64,000 nucleotides of DNA, taken from positions 75,116,969 to 75,180,968 of the forward strand of contig OX377205.1 in the NCBI GenBank assembly GCA_947396885.1, in the 5' to 3' direction. The notes beneath the pieces were generated by a model. That model ran no database searches. It was not told the DNA's origin and worked only from the letters and a program-made list of their open reading frames with translations. The DNA is from Heligmosomoides polygyrus polygyrus. Its lineage: Eukaryota; Nematoda; Chromadorea; Rhabditida; Heligmosomidae. This document shows, one piece after another, positions 9,872 through 20,639 of this stretch. The position numbers were made by a program, and so were the translations under genes. Each line of letters starts with the position of its first letter. Within the stretch, counting starts at the first letter, position 1.

Positions 9872-12800
9872 CTAAAAAGCAAAAAATGGAAAAGCTCCTT
9901 TCTCTCACGCCTTTCTTTCCGTTCTATTTATTCTCGGCTATAAATCTTCTTTATCCCTTTAGGTGAGTTCAGATTACGACTGATTCTGTTCTACCTCCAT
10001 ATGTCTGTCCGTCTCTCCCTCCATTTCCTTCCTGCTTGGTTCTTACATCCCTACATTGCTTCTTGTTACATCTTCCTCTTTCTGCAACTTGCAAATTCTT
10101 CTCGTTCTATTGTGCTAATTCTCTACTCCATTTCCTCCCTACACATCACGAACGGGGGGTGGGGCCTACGAACTTTTCTGGTTTCTTTTGTTTCTATTTC
10201 TTTTCTCCAAATCCTTCTTTATTCTCCATTCTTTTCGTTGCTAATGTCCTTTGTTATTCGCTGTTCGCTCTATAATCTCTATCTCCCATTTTTGATCACT
10301 CATTTTCTGAGCTACGTGTCTTCACCCATTGCTGAATTTGTCTCTTTCCTACCGTCGCGTTCGTAATTTCCTATCTGGCGCTTAGTTCGCTTACTTCTTT
10401 AGAGTTACTAATTGAGATAACCATGCATCGCTGCTTTTGTTTCGCTTCTCTCCCGTACTGTTATTTTATTTATTTATTTATTTGTTTATTTATTTATTTA
10501 TTTATTTATTTACATCTAAAACTCGCGCATCGTATGTGAAAACAACAAGGAACAGACAAAGATAGGCTGTGCAACCAAAAAAGAAAAGATTTCAAAAGAT
10601 TTCCGAGATTTTAAAGACTATCAGCGGAGTACCGCAGGGGAAGTACTTTCCCCTCTGCTCTTTCTGCTCTAGACCCATGAACTATCAGAGTCTCTTTCAC
10701 GATTTGGAGTTATTTGTAAGATGCACGCTGACGATATCAACATCTATAAGACCATTGAAAGTGCATATCCTCAATTCAAGAACCAGTGAACTACATTGAT
10801 TTTTGGGCAGATAAATGGGAACTGCCTCTAGCAGCAGAAAAATCTAAATGCTTTGTCGTAGGAACTAGTCGCACTGTTAAAACCCTACCTTACAAGCTAA
10901 GAGGTATCACTTTGGAAACAACTGCTGACGTTCGCGATCTTGCCCTTCTAATATCTAAGGATCTGAGTTTTGATTAGCCTAATGAAGCATTGATAAAGAA
11001 AGCTACATAACTACCGCATCTACAACCTTTTTAAAGCACTGAAGAGCAGAGATCATCAAATTCTTCTGCGGGAGCATAAGACATATGTGAGACCCATATT
11101 AGAGTATGGAACAGCAGTTTTCAATCCTTCGAAGAAGAAATACATTCCTCTTTTAGGAAATGTTCAGAATAGCTTCACTCGTAAACTGATGATGAGATGC
11201 TACGTGGATAACTATTACCAGATGCCAAATGGTGCTGAGAGAGATGAGATATTAGGTTTACCAAGCCTTTTCACCAGAAGGAAGACCTCCTCATGATGTT
11301 TAAAATACTCACAGCTAAGGTGTCTATAAACCCACTCAACTTTTTTGGCACTAGGCTGGCAAGAAACATAAGAAGGAAACTCAGACTTTATGTTTCGGTG
11401 GCAAAATCGCGAGCCCGAGCGAGCTTTTCACCTACAGAAATTTAAGGGAGTTCAGTCACATTTTGAGCACAACTAAGGATGTCTTACGTCTATCCTTGCA
11501 TAGTTTCAAGAAGCTGCTTCTACGTTACAGTGAGTGCCTTCAATTCAGGAATCTTAGAAACCATCCATCTGGAATGAGAGAGCCAGTATAATGATGTCAT
11601 GCTCCAAAAGTTAAGAGAGCAGTTTAGATACTAAAACGAAATTCACCTTTTCTCCACAGTTCCATTTTTCTTCACCATGCCCGGAAGGTCCTTCTCTGAC
11701 ACGATCTTCTTCGTATCAGAGGAGGAGGATGGGTGGTGGAGAAATACCAGGAGAAGCGATAACCCTGCTACATGGCACTTTTGAATCAGGAGAACGCCTA
11801 CACCAGACTACCCGTCTCTAGATTGTCTCTGGAGAGCTTGTGCTGACGACCGTAAATGAGATGAACGACGGCTCGACTGAATCTCGTTTGTGGTGAGGAC
11901 ACATGAGGTCAGCAAGAGTCTCTGAGTGCGTTCGTTTTTCAGCTGACGCTTGACACCACAGTGAATTACCTATGGTAGGGTCCTCTCAGAACCATCTTCT
12001 AGGCGGATAACATCACTTTATTAGCCTACAACCAAAGCGAGCTGGAGGAGAAAGTGCACTGTCGAGGTGAAGGAGCAGTTGCGATACTTTAGAATCGACT
12101 TATCCGGAGAAGAAAGTATGGATCAGACGGTCAGGGAGCGGATAAAAGCCACCTGGCTTAGGTGGAGGGAATCCACTGGAATTTTCTGTGATTGAAGTTC
12201 CATGGGTCCAGACCAGGCCCCTTTACCAGCAAGTGCCAGGCGTCAACTGCACGCCGCTGCCAAGGAGAATGCTTGAGTTGGTATGCGAATGTATCCAACT
12301 GGATTGGGTGCGGAATGAAGATGGTGAACGGAGTCATCAGGAGAGATTATGTCGAAGTCGGAGCAACTGCGACAAGATGAGATGTCGACGGATCACAGGA
12401 ACAAAGAACCCTGTGACTAAGCAGGACTAACGCTAGGAACATATCGTCTTGAATTACATTTCTTACGCTACATCCACAATCTCAGAGCAAGTTATTTTTT
12501 AATAATCATTTGAAATATGCACGTAGTGCAATCGGTTGTTATGTTCACCCTTGATTCGTTGCTGTAGGCTCAGATTACCACCCAGGCCAACCAAGCTTTC
12601 TATGCTTTCTAAACCGATCAACTAGTTACCAGACTTGCCTGAAGTGCACGAAACACTGACTTGTCCAACGGCTGGTCACCACAGGCATATAGATCAAATA
12701 CGCATTCAAATTGCCTCCACGACTTGCCGTAGTGGTAGAATGCGCGGCACACTCCACAAAGCGATTGATTTACGCAGCCCTTTAATCTTCAATCTTTATT

Positions 12801-15800
12801 GCTTTTAAATGACCTTGCTCAACGTCTGTTACCAATTTACAGCTTTCCTGATTTTCAACGGATTGTCTTAAAATTTCTGCTGTCAAAGCAGCACTACGCG
12901 AAAACGTTCTGTACTTCGGGAAAAAACGTGACCGGTCTTCTTTAGCGATATTCGACCCTAAGCGTCCTGAAGGTACATATACATATGTATGTCTATGGGA
13001 GCTTCACCAAGATTCGTGCTGCAAGGGATCGAAGGTACTACAGAAAAATCGGAAATTTCTTATTATCCATTCCAACAATATCATCACCTGTTGCCCTCTC
13101 TCTGTTGATGTCTTCACTTTACTTTTCTGTTGCCTTCATTTCTCAACTCATGCTCATCTTAGCTGTCTTTTTCTTATTCTCCCTTTCTCCAGCTTTTCTA
13201 TACCTTTATATAGAGTACCTCCATACCTCTCTTCATTGCTTTCTAATTCTGCTTTGCTTCCCTTACTTTTGTTTGACAGCCAGCATCTTCCTCTTTCTTC
13301 AGGCGGCTACCCCTGCTTGCCTCCATCCCTTTTCCTTTCCTTTCCTCTCTCTCCCTCTCCCTCCCTCTCTCAAAATGTCTCACCGTTCCATGCGATTCCG
13401 TTCGCGCTCTCGTCGCATCATCTCCTCTCGTTGTTCCTGACTCTCCTCCTCGTCTCTTCGCATCTCGGCCTCTTCGTCGGCCAACAACTGCTGCAGCCTC
13501 TCGTCCTCCTCACGCATCTCCTCGTTCAGCTTCCTCCTCGTCTCGTCGAACGTGCTGTCCAGCTCGGTTGGAAGCGGACGGTCCTGAAATCATGTCCTTC
13601 TTCGAGAGTGATGAATCCCCTCTCCGCTGACGCGCGGTCTCTAATTAATGGAATCGACACTAAGCCCGGTATTCTCCATTCATCACACAGGTTTTTGTCA
13701 CCGCTTCCTCTGCCTGATGAATGGCATTTATCTTTAGGTAGACTCATGAACCTTGAATACTCAGTCTCCCAAGGAACTGGTATCGATCCCGACTACTGGA
13801 AGTTCGCGGATTAATTCCAAATATAATAATAGGGAGATAGACTAAATCGACTCCCGTATCGCTCACATGGGGCATATTTCTTCTTAAGACGCAGTCATGC
13901 TCTGTCTAGTCCTTAAGTTCACTCTGGTTCGCTCACCTCGATCTCGTTAGCTATCGACCTCTCCGTCGTTGAGGTCGTAGTCGTTGTGGTCGTGCTAGTC
14001 GCTGTAGTTGGCGTCGCCTTGGTGGCCTTGTGCACTGGTAGGCGCTTGTGTGTGATCCTCCTCGTGGGTGGTCGTGTCGGTCGTGTTCTTGCGGTTGTTG
14101 GTGTGGAAGTCGTGGTAGTGGGTAAGACTGTAAAACAGTACAAATTTATTTATTCATTTATTTATTTATTCAAAGCATGGACATGATACAAAGGCGCAAA
14201 ACAATTACGAAAAAAGAACAAGTTCTACTAAAAAAACTCAAAAACAACAATCAAACGTGGACAATAGGCATTCGTAACTCTGGAATCAGCTGCGAACAGA
14301 ATTTAGTTATCATTATTTTCTCGAAAGCATTCATGGGTAAGGATAAGAGATATTGCTTTTCCGCGAGCAGAGGGTTTAGCTCCTGCATCCCTCTATACAT
14401 CAAGAATGAAGATCTGGTCGTGGTTCTTGCAATGGGAGCGTACAGCCGGAGCATACTTCCTCTTGTTGTTACCACTTCACCGTCGGAAAAGTACGAAGGG
14501 CTCATGTGGAGTTTGAATCTTGGACAGCACTTTTAGAGCAGCAATTGTTTGTAAAATTGCTCTCTTTCGTTCTTACTTCATCCCTTATGTCTCACCGGAG
14601 CTACCAGATTGTCAGCTGTATATGTCAGCATGCCAAAACCTCGCCCATTTATGGGCAGGATTCCGACGCTTCACAGAAAAGCGCGGTCTTAAATAGTTGC
14701 TCTGAAGACAGTCGTTCCGCAAAATGCTGAAGGTTGAAGAACAGCATTAGTTGGCGAAAGGTGTAGCATTCCAACTGGTGTATGGGTTAGGTACAGTAGT
14801 CCACTTATGCTAGCTGAGGTGGTCAATAAAAACGCCGGAACCACTCAGAGCTACAACAGCTGCCTAAGAACGGTAGGTATCCCGGCTTACGCAACTATGA
14901 ACTACGCCCTCAAGAATACAGAAAAGTTCGGAAAATCGAAGGCAAACCGGCTAAGATAGGGTCCTGCCAAAGTGAGTATAAGACTCACGTTTCTCTCCAG
15001 CCTCCAGTCTTTTGATGATGAACTCGATCCGTGAGCGATCCGAGTTCTGGAAGGCGTCGACCAGCTGCTGACTGGTCTCCGCATCGTTGCAGTCGTCCGT
15101 GCCACCACACCAACATCGAACGTTCCCCGAAGGTTTCCGTACGCAGCCTGAAATCAGACGATTACTGAGGTCTTCACAGCGCTGTTACTGTGAACAGCTG
15201 TGTCATTACTATCTCCCTACAGCGAGAAGGGCTAGACTAGAAGCGCTGCCAATCGGACGTGATAAGGTGGAAATGTGTTTCAATGGTACTCTGAAAGAGT
15301 CGATACGAAAGTCCTCGAAGATTTGGTTTTCCACATTTTACCGATGTCGACAGGATTCAGAAGACATGTACCTTTGTCGACCAGTTCCAGAAGACATGTA
15401 CCGATGTCGCCATGGTTCAGAAAACATGTCACCGATGTCGCTCAGGTCCAGAATGTTAATGCCACTGAGAGCAATGATTTGAAGGAGAAAAGAACACGTC
15501 TTAAAGAAGAAAGCCCTACAAAACTTTACAGGAATCCACTTCAGCCTAGTTCATTGGTGGTGGTAAAGCTATGCAATTCGTTCTTTTGAACTTTCGTTCA
15601 GCATCACGCTAATCCTATTCTTATCTTTCCTGGTCAATTGTATCTGAAAATCTAAAAACTGTATCTAAAAATAATTAGCAAGGAGAACCTTCAGGTTCTA
15701 AGCCGCGGTCTACCATTTGTACCCACCTTCGCGGCCAGTGAACCATCTAAACAGATGGTGGTCTGCAAAATAAAAGATGGTGGAGTGGATAGCCTCATTA

Positions 15801-18800
15801 TTTTCGGGTAAACAAAGAGCTGTCGACTGAAACCTCCTCATAGTTAGAGGTTCCGTAGGGAATCTTGAAATGCTCTATGGTTGGGTAGGCATCCATGCAA
15901 TCCCCACCCATCGTACATTTGTTTCAAATTGACCCGCTTTGGTCCATTTTCCGGCTTTTGGCGACTAGGTTTTTGCTGTAGTGATGATATGGTACACTAG
16001 ACCAGGGAGTACGCGTTTCTTTATGGAGTGCATATGTCATGCGTCCTGACAGAGGTGTACGCTTGTAATTGTATACTGGACTTTGCAGAGTTTGAAAAAA
16101 TCATCTGTTTGAACCAGCTGTTTAAAAATTGGTACATTTGTTTTTCCTTTGGCTTAGATCTACTAAAAAGCCGAGTTTTTATTTATATTCAGAACTTCGG
16201 CAAAAATAAAAATCGATAATTTCGATTTTAAGGCGAAAGAGACGGCTGTTCGAATCCGGTGTTCCCTGTAAAAATTCCCACTTTTTTGAAACTGCAAGTG
16301 GGAAAAACGTTCCCGAACGACGGCGATTCGATGAGAAATACAAACATAAGTACGAAACACAGCAGAAACAGCAACAAATTCTTCCGTGCACGAACAGTAC
16401 GTGGGTTAACGTTGGAGGAGGAGTCGAACTCGAGAAAGGCCCGTCACGGAATTAACGTAGAAAGTCCACTACATAGACTGCTAGCTCTATTTGAGAGCCA
16501 CCTCTGTGTATCACTAGCCCCATGAATAGGTGGTCTGGCAGCTAGAATTAGCGTTTTAACGTAATCCTAGTTGAAGTACTGGGGTACCTCTACCACGATG
16601 CCATTTAGTCAGTCTATTCTACCGCTACGCAATAGTAGGCCTGTAGAATAGCAAAATAGAATGCCGCTAACAAACCGCCGCAGAACAAATGGAGAATGAA
16701 AAAGCCGCAGGTGCATCAGATGAGCTGGACTGGGTCACTCTCAAAAGCGATCCAACGCATAGAGCCAGCAGACTAAGGTATGCGCTATACTTCGGCGACA
16801 GGTCGCCGACGCCGTCGGCGACATTGTTGTGCGTTTGCTCCGCAGTGCGTAGCAGCCCACGTACACTGTCGCGGACCGCGTCGTCGACGCTCTCGCCGAA
16901 GTATAACATATACCTTAGCTGGAAAGAGCAATGTTTCTGGTTCATGTGTGAAGAACTGAAGCAAACTGAAAGGGCAGAGCAAGGCTCAGTTGAAAGTCGT
17001 TCTATCAGACTTAAAGCAGTGACTTAAAGCATGTGACTTAAAGCAGTCAAGCGCTTTCTGAAATATAGAGCGCTCATCAAATCGGTCAATCGCAATGAGA
17101 GAACAAGTGGACCGTCTCTCACAAAATGGTACAGAAGGAAGCGCTGCCATTTCCGTTTCGCCGCGTTCTGAGCACAGACAGACAAGGTATGTCTAATTGA
17201 GATCTTCGCCGGCTACATAGTTGAAAATAGAACGTTTCCTCAGTACCTTACATGTTTGAATATCGATAATCTTGGCATCTTTGACCTTGTAATAGACGAT
17301 GTTTTGTTTAGCGTGACCAATATTGATATAAATCTTTAATGCGGCTTACGTCTCGACGTTGCCGCTTTCTTCAGAGCCTTAGATGTCGATGGAACGGTCC
17401 ACCGTCATCTGGCAGGGCCTATCTTCCTTCTAGCTGGCTTGGCGGTGGACTCTTCTGCTCACATCTAAGGCTCCGAAAAAGGCGGCAACACCGAAACGTA
17501 AACCGCAATATAGAGTTATATTTATTAATTAATTTTATTTCGAGACGCGAGCAAGGTTGCGTTTCAAACTAACAGCTGTAAAAGCCGGAGTACAAATGAA
17601 CGATGGAAACAGGCAAGCAAAACAATTAATAAACATACACAAAATATAAAGCAGTATCAATCTTGGTCACGCTGAAGAAAATATTCGTCGATTAGAGCGT
17701 TCTCTCTTTTCTGAATGCCACCAGAGGGCGTGTGTTATCTCCTTACGTATAAGACAACTTGAAGTACAAAGGTGGTTTAGAATCGAGAAGTTAGGTTATG
17801 CTGCCTGCCTGAAATCAGCTATGAAGTACTGCCCACAGAGGGCAGCATTGCGAAAGGTCTTAAGTTGGAGCTTCAATACGCTCGCGTTCATCAAAATGGA
17901 AAGCAGGCAGCATAGGCGGATGAGCCAATGGAGGAAGATGAAAGTCGGCAGCAATTCCTTGGAGATGCGCCATGCATTCTAATTTTGGGCGACACCGCAC
18001 ATACAGGCGCCCGATGCGGACCTGCAGGAGTTATGCCAATCTGTGTCTCATCTTATTTCTTTATGGTCGAAGGGGCTCAGGCCTACATATTCAACGATCC
18101 TACGAAAATGGCGGACCCTTTCAGATGTAGGGTTCTTCTAATGTGGCAAAGTTTGGAACATAGCTAATTCTTTTCTCGTACCTTTTCTATCACTTAATGG
18201 AAGGCCTTCCTAGAGCACTTTTTTACGAGTTGTTCTTCACAATTTGAAGTATTCGCACTCCAGAGAACCAGCAAGATGTAAGAGGCGGAAAGGCATCGTG
18301 AAAGATTCTCCGCTTCTGTGCTTAAATTTATTCATCTTTCTAGGGAAGTAGAAACCTTGGTAGAGCAAACAGCAGCGTTTTTTCACATTTGAGAGTGTTT
18401 TTGCTTCTCATATCCTTTAACCATTATATTGAATTATAGTAAAATAGAAAAGTTGGCATTATCGAGGGGCTTTTCTCGTCTCGTGGCTACATAGAATGGC
18501 TGAAGATACCCTGTTAAATGCGTCCTCCAAAAATGTAAATTTGCAGTAATATGGATGCCGTGTGATAACCAACTTAAATTTAAATTGATTGTGAAGTAAT
18601 AGTTGAAATTATTAGGTTGATCGAAAAGTCTTGCAACGCTTTACGCTACTGCCTGTTAAATTTGCTAAAGCCCTTACAGTATTCATCTTGTGTGGTGACG
18701 TCATAGTACATTCTCGAAGGTTCCTCAAGCATACTATAAAAGGCTCTCGAGTACGAATACAGCAACAATGTCGACGATAAGTAGTAGCATCTTACAACCT

Positions 18801-20607
18801 ATCGTCTACTACGAATTTCTGCGAGGTCATTCCGCAAGGAGTTCAGCCTCCAACATCTGAACTGCATTCAAGGAGGAAGTCATTCACTATTGCACAGTGG
18901 CCCGTTGTATCAGCGCTTCAAGGTTGGTGATATCCCTCTCGAAGATCGACCTCGTTCCGGACGCCCCTCTGTTGCGGAAGAAGACAGCTTGCGCGAAGCC
19001 TTCAAGGTGAAGCCAAATTCAACCACTCGCGAATTGACGGCGACACTTGGATGTTCGCAAAGCACCTTCGTGAGTAAGCTGGAGATCCTTGGGTACCGCA
19101 AAGTTTTGTCGTCTTGGGTACCACATGAGCTGCGGGACTCTGACAAGGCACGCCGAATCAGTATTGCTGAGTCGCTGCTTCTTCGTCCACACAAAAAGGA
19201 CTTTCTGAAGGGCATTGTTACTGGTGGTGAAAGCTGGGTTCTCTATGGTAACCACACCCGCAAGAGCCAATGGCTCCCACGCCGAGAGCCGGCTCTGAGA
19301 CAACCGAAACGTGGACACCACAAAAAGAAGGTTCTTCTGTGTTGCTGGTGGGACTAAGCATGCTTTACTGGGAGTTGTTGGATAGTGAGACCACAGTCAC
19401 GACAGCTGTCTACGCTACTCAGCTCCTAGCTTGGTCGACGCCATGTGCCAAAAACGTCCAGTACGGGAAGATGTCTACCTGCTGTACTACAACGCGCGTC
19501 CTCATGTCGCAAAAGTGAGTCGCGAGAAAATCCAGGAGATGGGCTGGGAAGTTCTGTCCCATTCACCGTACTCTCCAGGCCTCGCTATTTCTGAATACCA
19601 CCACCTGTTCAGAGCTGTAAAGCAGCATCTTCGAGGGAGAGTTCCATTATCGACGTCAACTGGAAATGGAGGTTTCTGAATTCTTTCCTCACAGCCCTCG
19701 GAATTCTGGCGGAAAGGAACTGAAAGGCTGCCTGAAAGATGGGGCATGGATCTTAGACTTGGATGGGAAACATATCGCAGCCTGAGTTTTTGTGTGCTGT
19801 ATTGTGTTGTATTGTAATATTGTTGTGCTAGTGTTGCAAGATTTTTCGATCAACCCAATAGAAGCATATTACTGCATCAGGAAGCACGTAGAACTTGGAC
19901 TTTTCTATCAAGAAACAAAGTTCTGGAACCAAACGGTGTGAAAATTTTTGGTGAAGTGTGGTCATCGAGCAATAAGTCATCTGCTATTCACGGTCGATCT
20001 CAGGTTTGAGTCGTGGGCATACTCCCAGAAGCCGACTGGTGTTCGGCTTCTGGGCTTCAGACTGTTTGGAAATGATGTACTCAAATATTTCTTAAAGAAC
20101 CAAAATGTTGTTGTGTTTGAATTGAAAGACCGTTTCCTTAATCAGGAGATGATGATCATTTCGTCACTCCTGGGCCTAGTCTGGATCATAACTTTGAGTT
20201 ATAGTTCTGTAAGTATTCCTTGGTTAGTATCGCTGCCTTCCAGTGAAATATTCAAGATGGCCGATGTAAGGAATTTGGTATCGTTCAAATTCCGCACAGC
20301 CCTGATCACAGACCACGGTTCCGAAAGAGGAGCAACTTTCAGCTCTCCCGTTTTTCAAGAGTCTTCGATGTTTCATATCGAAGTGTCCTTCTGAGCACAC
20401 TGAGAGCGAACAACAACCCTTGACTTTATGCCCCCTTACAAGGCTTGTGCTCACCGGCTGTGCCCTCGTACTCGCCGGGGTAGACGCAGACGAGCTGATT
20501 ACGATCGTAGAGCTTGGACCATTCGTACCATTCCACATGCTCCTTACGGGCTTTTATTCGGCAGCCGATCGCCGCCGTGGGACACGACTCCGTGACGAGA
20601 CCATAGC
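9655..20607 (-). CDS. secreted/surface protein: Ly6-like Cys-rich domain, Thr-rich linker, coiled coil, hydrophobic C-terminus (5'-incomplete)
   Basis: Five exons, read right to left: 20455-20607, 14989-15147, 13937-14127, 13384-13583, 9655-9871. All internal junctions have GT-AG ends and the phases agree at each join (1, 1, 0, 2). Exons 1-2 make a seven-cysteine domain whose end, C-W-C-G-G-T-D-D-C-N-D, is the kind of C-x-C...D-x-C-N motif seen in Ly6/three-finger proteins. Exon 3 is Thr/Pro-rich (mucin-like). Exons 4-5 form an acidic, Arg-rich coiled coil. The last residues include an 18-residue hydrophobic run (ISLILSIAYTSSLLLLL) and a short basic tail, so a GPI or transmembrane anchor is possible. 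The signal-peptide exon, which must end in phase 1, is missing. A Ly6 head joined to a charged coiled coil is unusual. I do not recognise a named orthologue. Confidence 0.75.
9905..10420. repeat. pyrimidine-rich tract in intron
   Basis: Plus-strand sequence strongly enriched in C/T (TCTCCCTCC, TTTCCTTCC runs); low-complexity intronic DNA of the Ly6-like gene. The plus-strand ORFs here are a consequence of the composition, not genes. Confidence 0.5.
10463..10511. repeat. (TTTA)n microsatellite
   Basis: About twelve tandem TTTA units with one TTTG. It is either the reverse-oriented tail of a LINE/SINE or a simple repeat. It abuts the LINE remnant on the right. Confidence 0.8.
10560..11600 (+). 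pseudogene. CR1/jockey-type LINE, reverse transcriptase C-terminal half, decayed
   Basis: Successive frames give RT landmarks in the right order: SGVPQG (about 10622), the catalytic ADD box in 'MHADDINIYK' (about 10724), 'FWADKWELPLAAEKSKCFVV', and the late block 'YVRPILEYGTAVFNPSK' with 'VQNSFTRKL'. Several frameshifts and stops separate them. It is 5' truncated and lies in sense opposite to the Ly6-like gene, within its intron. Confidence 0.75.
11990..12425 (+). pseudogene. RTE-type LINE, RT/C-terminal remnant
   Basis: Contains 'DNITLLAYNQSELEEKV' (the stretch just after the RT active site in RTE elements), then in another frame 'RERIKATWLRWRESTGIFCD' and further on 'DWVRNED...VIRRDY'. The order matches RTE-clade elements, which are known in hookworms (for example dingo-1 of Ancylostoma caninum). 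Multiple frameshifts. Confidence 0.6.
12540..12800 (+). repeat. tRNA-derived SINE, degenerate
   Basis: Body and tail blocks are recognisable (CCCAGGCCAACCAAGC, CAAATACGCATTCAAATTGC, GTAGAATGCGC, CCTTTAATC); the tRNA-like head is mostly lost. Confidence 0.65.
13080..13378. repeat. C/T-rich intronic tract
   Basis: Low-complexity pyrimidine-rich DNA just downstream (minus sense) of the coiled-coil exon donor. The plus-strand ORFs here reflect composition. Confidence 0.45.
13384..13583 (-). CDS. Ly6-like gene, coiled-coil exon
   Basis: Acceptor ATGATTTCAG, donor GGAACG|gtgaga, 200 nt. It encodes a Glu/Arg-rich heptad-like helix (LNEEMREEDERLQQLLADEE). If the donor is not used, an in-frame TGA follows at once (13380-13382), so a short isoform ending here is possible. 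Confidence 0.7.
13937..14127 (-). CDS. Ly6-like gene, Thr-rich linker exon
   Basis: Acceptor ACTGTTTTACAG, donor ATCGAG|gtgagc, 191 nt. It encodes a Thr/Pro/Arg-rich linker (repeated TTTTST, TPTTA) suited to O-glycosylation, which fits an extracellular stalk. Confidence 0.75.
14145..14560 (-). pseudogene. LINE 3' end with (AAAT)n tail
   Basis: The minus strand encodes a typical end of a CR1/jockey-like RT protein ('LRLYAPIARTTTRSSFLMYR', 'MNAFEKIMITKF') followed by a short UTR and a terminal AAATAAAT tail (plus strand 14146-14171). It sits in the intron between the Thr-rich and C-x-C exons of the Ly6-like gene, in the same transcriptional sense. Confidence 0.6.
14989..15147 (-). CDS. Ly6-like gene, exon with the C-x-C...CN motif
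   Basis: Acceptor CTGATTTCAG, donor GAGAAAC|gtgagt, 159 nt. It continues the Cys-rich domain with four more cysteines (GCVRKP, RCWC, DDCND) and then a charged helix (QQLVDAFQNSDRSRIEFIIK). Confidence 0.75.
15342..15455. repeat. minisatellite, about 30-33 bp unit, 3.5 copies
   Basis: Imperfect tandem copies of a unit beginning GATGTCG and ending CAGAAGACATGTACC. In one plus frame this reads as a repeated FRRHVPLS-like motif, but no gene context supports translation. Confidence 0.7.
16765..16922. mobile_element. MITE, about 158 bp, arms of about 54 bp
   Basis: The left arm (from CCAGCAGACTAAGGTATGCG) and the right arm (reverse complement from CCAGCTAAGGTATATGTTAT) are inverted copies. Both contain ATACTTCGGCGA and CG-rich interiors. 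The symmetry explains the similar ORFs on both strands here. It lies in the 5.3-kb intron of the Ly6-like gene. Confidence 0.7.
17327..17520. mobile_element. MITE/foldback, arms of about 60 bp
   Basis: The left arm (AATGCGGCTTACGTCTCGAC) and the right arm in reverse complement (ATTGCGGTTTACGTTTCGGT) share GTTGCCGC...GAGCCTTAGATGT. The arm core GGCTC..AA.AAGGCG..CCGAAACGTAA also occurs at the centre of the MITE at 63435-63637, suggesting related elements. Confidence 0.7.
17540..18600. other. intronic stretch without recognised feature
   Basis: Intron of the Ly6-like gene (minus). No exon, repeat arm or motif was recognised. Confidence 0.4.
18612..19858 (+). mobile_element. mariner element with intact ends
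   Basis: Terminal inverted repeats of about 26 bp: TTAGGTTGATCGAAAAGTC at the left and TTGGGTTGATCGAAAAATC in reverse complement at the right, with two mismatches over the 26 bp. A TA target duplication flanks it (18610-18611 and 19859-19860). Its 1247-bp length is standard for mariner. It sits in the largest intron of the Ly6-like gene, on the opposite strand. A hookworm mariner, bandit, is known from Ancylostoma; whether this is the same family cannot be judged here. Confidence 0.9.
18768..19770 (+). pseudogene. mariner transposase, all three catalytic acids lost
   Basis: An ATG at 18768 starts an N-terminus of 30 residues that ends in a stop. The frame picks up again at 18890 with the HTH linker 'LEDRPRSGRP' and the mariner signature WVPHEL. 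The catalytic motifs are all altered: TGDE-W is TGGESW (D to G), the HDNARPH box reads YYNARPH (D to Y), and the final SDYHLF box reads SEYHHLF (D to E). A frameshift follows CCWWD, and 'MLYWELLDS' continues in another frame. It cannot be active, although the ends could still be mobilised in trans. Confidence 0.9.
20455..20607 (-). CDS. Ly6-like gene, first exon found (Cys-rich domain, part 1)
   Basis: Acceptor TTGTATTGCAG, donor CAGCCG|gtgagc. It is 153 nt and starts with two bases that complete a codon begun in an unseen upstream exon. It encodes three of the seven cysteines (TESC, AIGC, QLVC) and an aromatic-rich middle (VEWYEWSKLYDRN). Confidence 0.75.
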
Positions 20608-20639
20608 CTGCAATACAAGTCGTTACTAAACATGTATGG

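Noticed and set aside
10001..10366. 121-codon hydrophobic plus-strand ORF
   Set aside because: Produced by a pyrimidine-rich intronic tract (Leu/Ser/Phe-only composition), with no start context or homology.
13236..13814. 192-codon plus-strand ORF
   Set aside because: It is the complement of the coiled-coil exon plus C/T-rich intron; the minus-strand reading has proper splice sites and phase.
16689..16945. Similar ORFs on the two strands (YALYFGDRSP and YMLYFGESVDD)
   Set aside because: Their symmetry is explained by the inverted arms of the MITE at 16765-16922.
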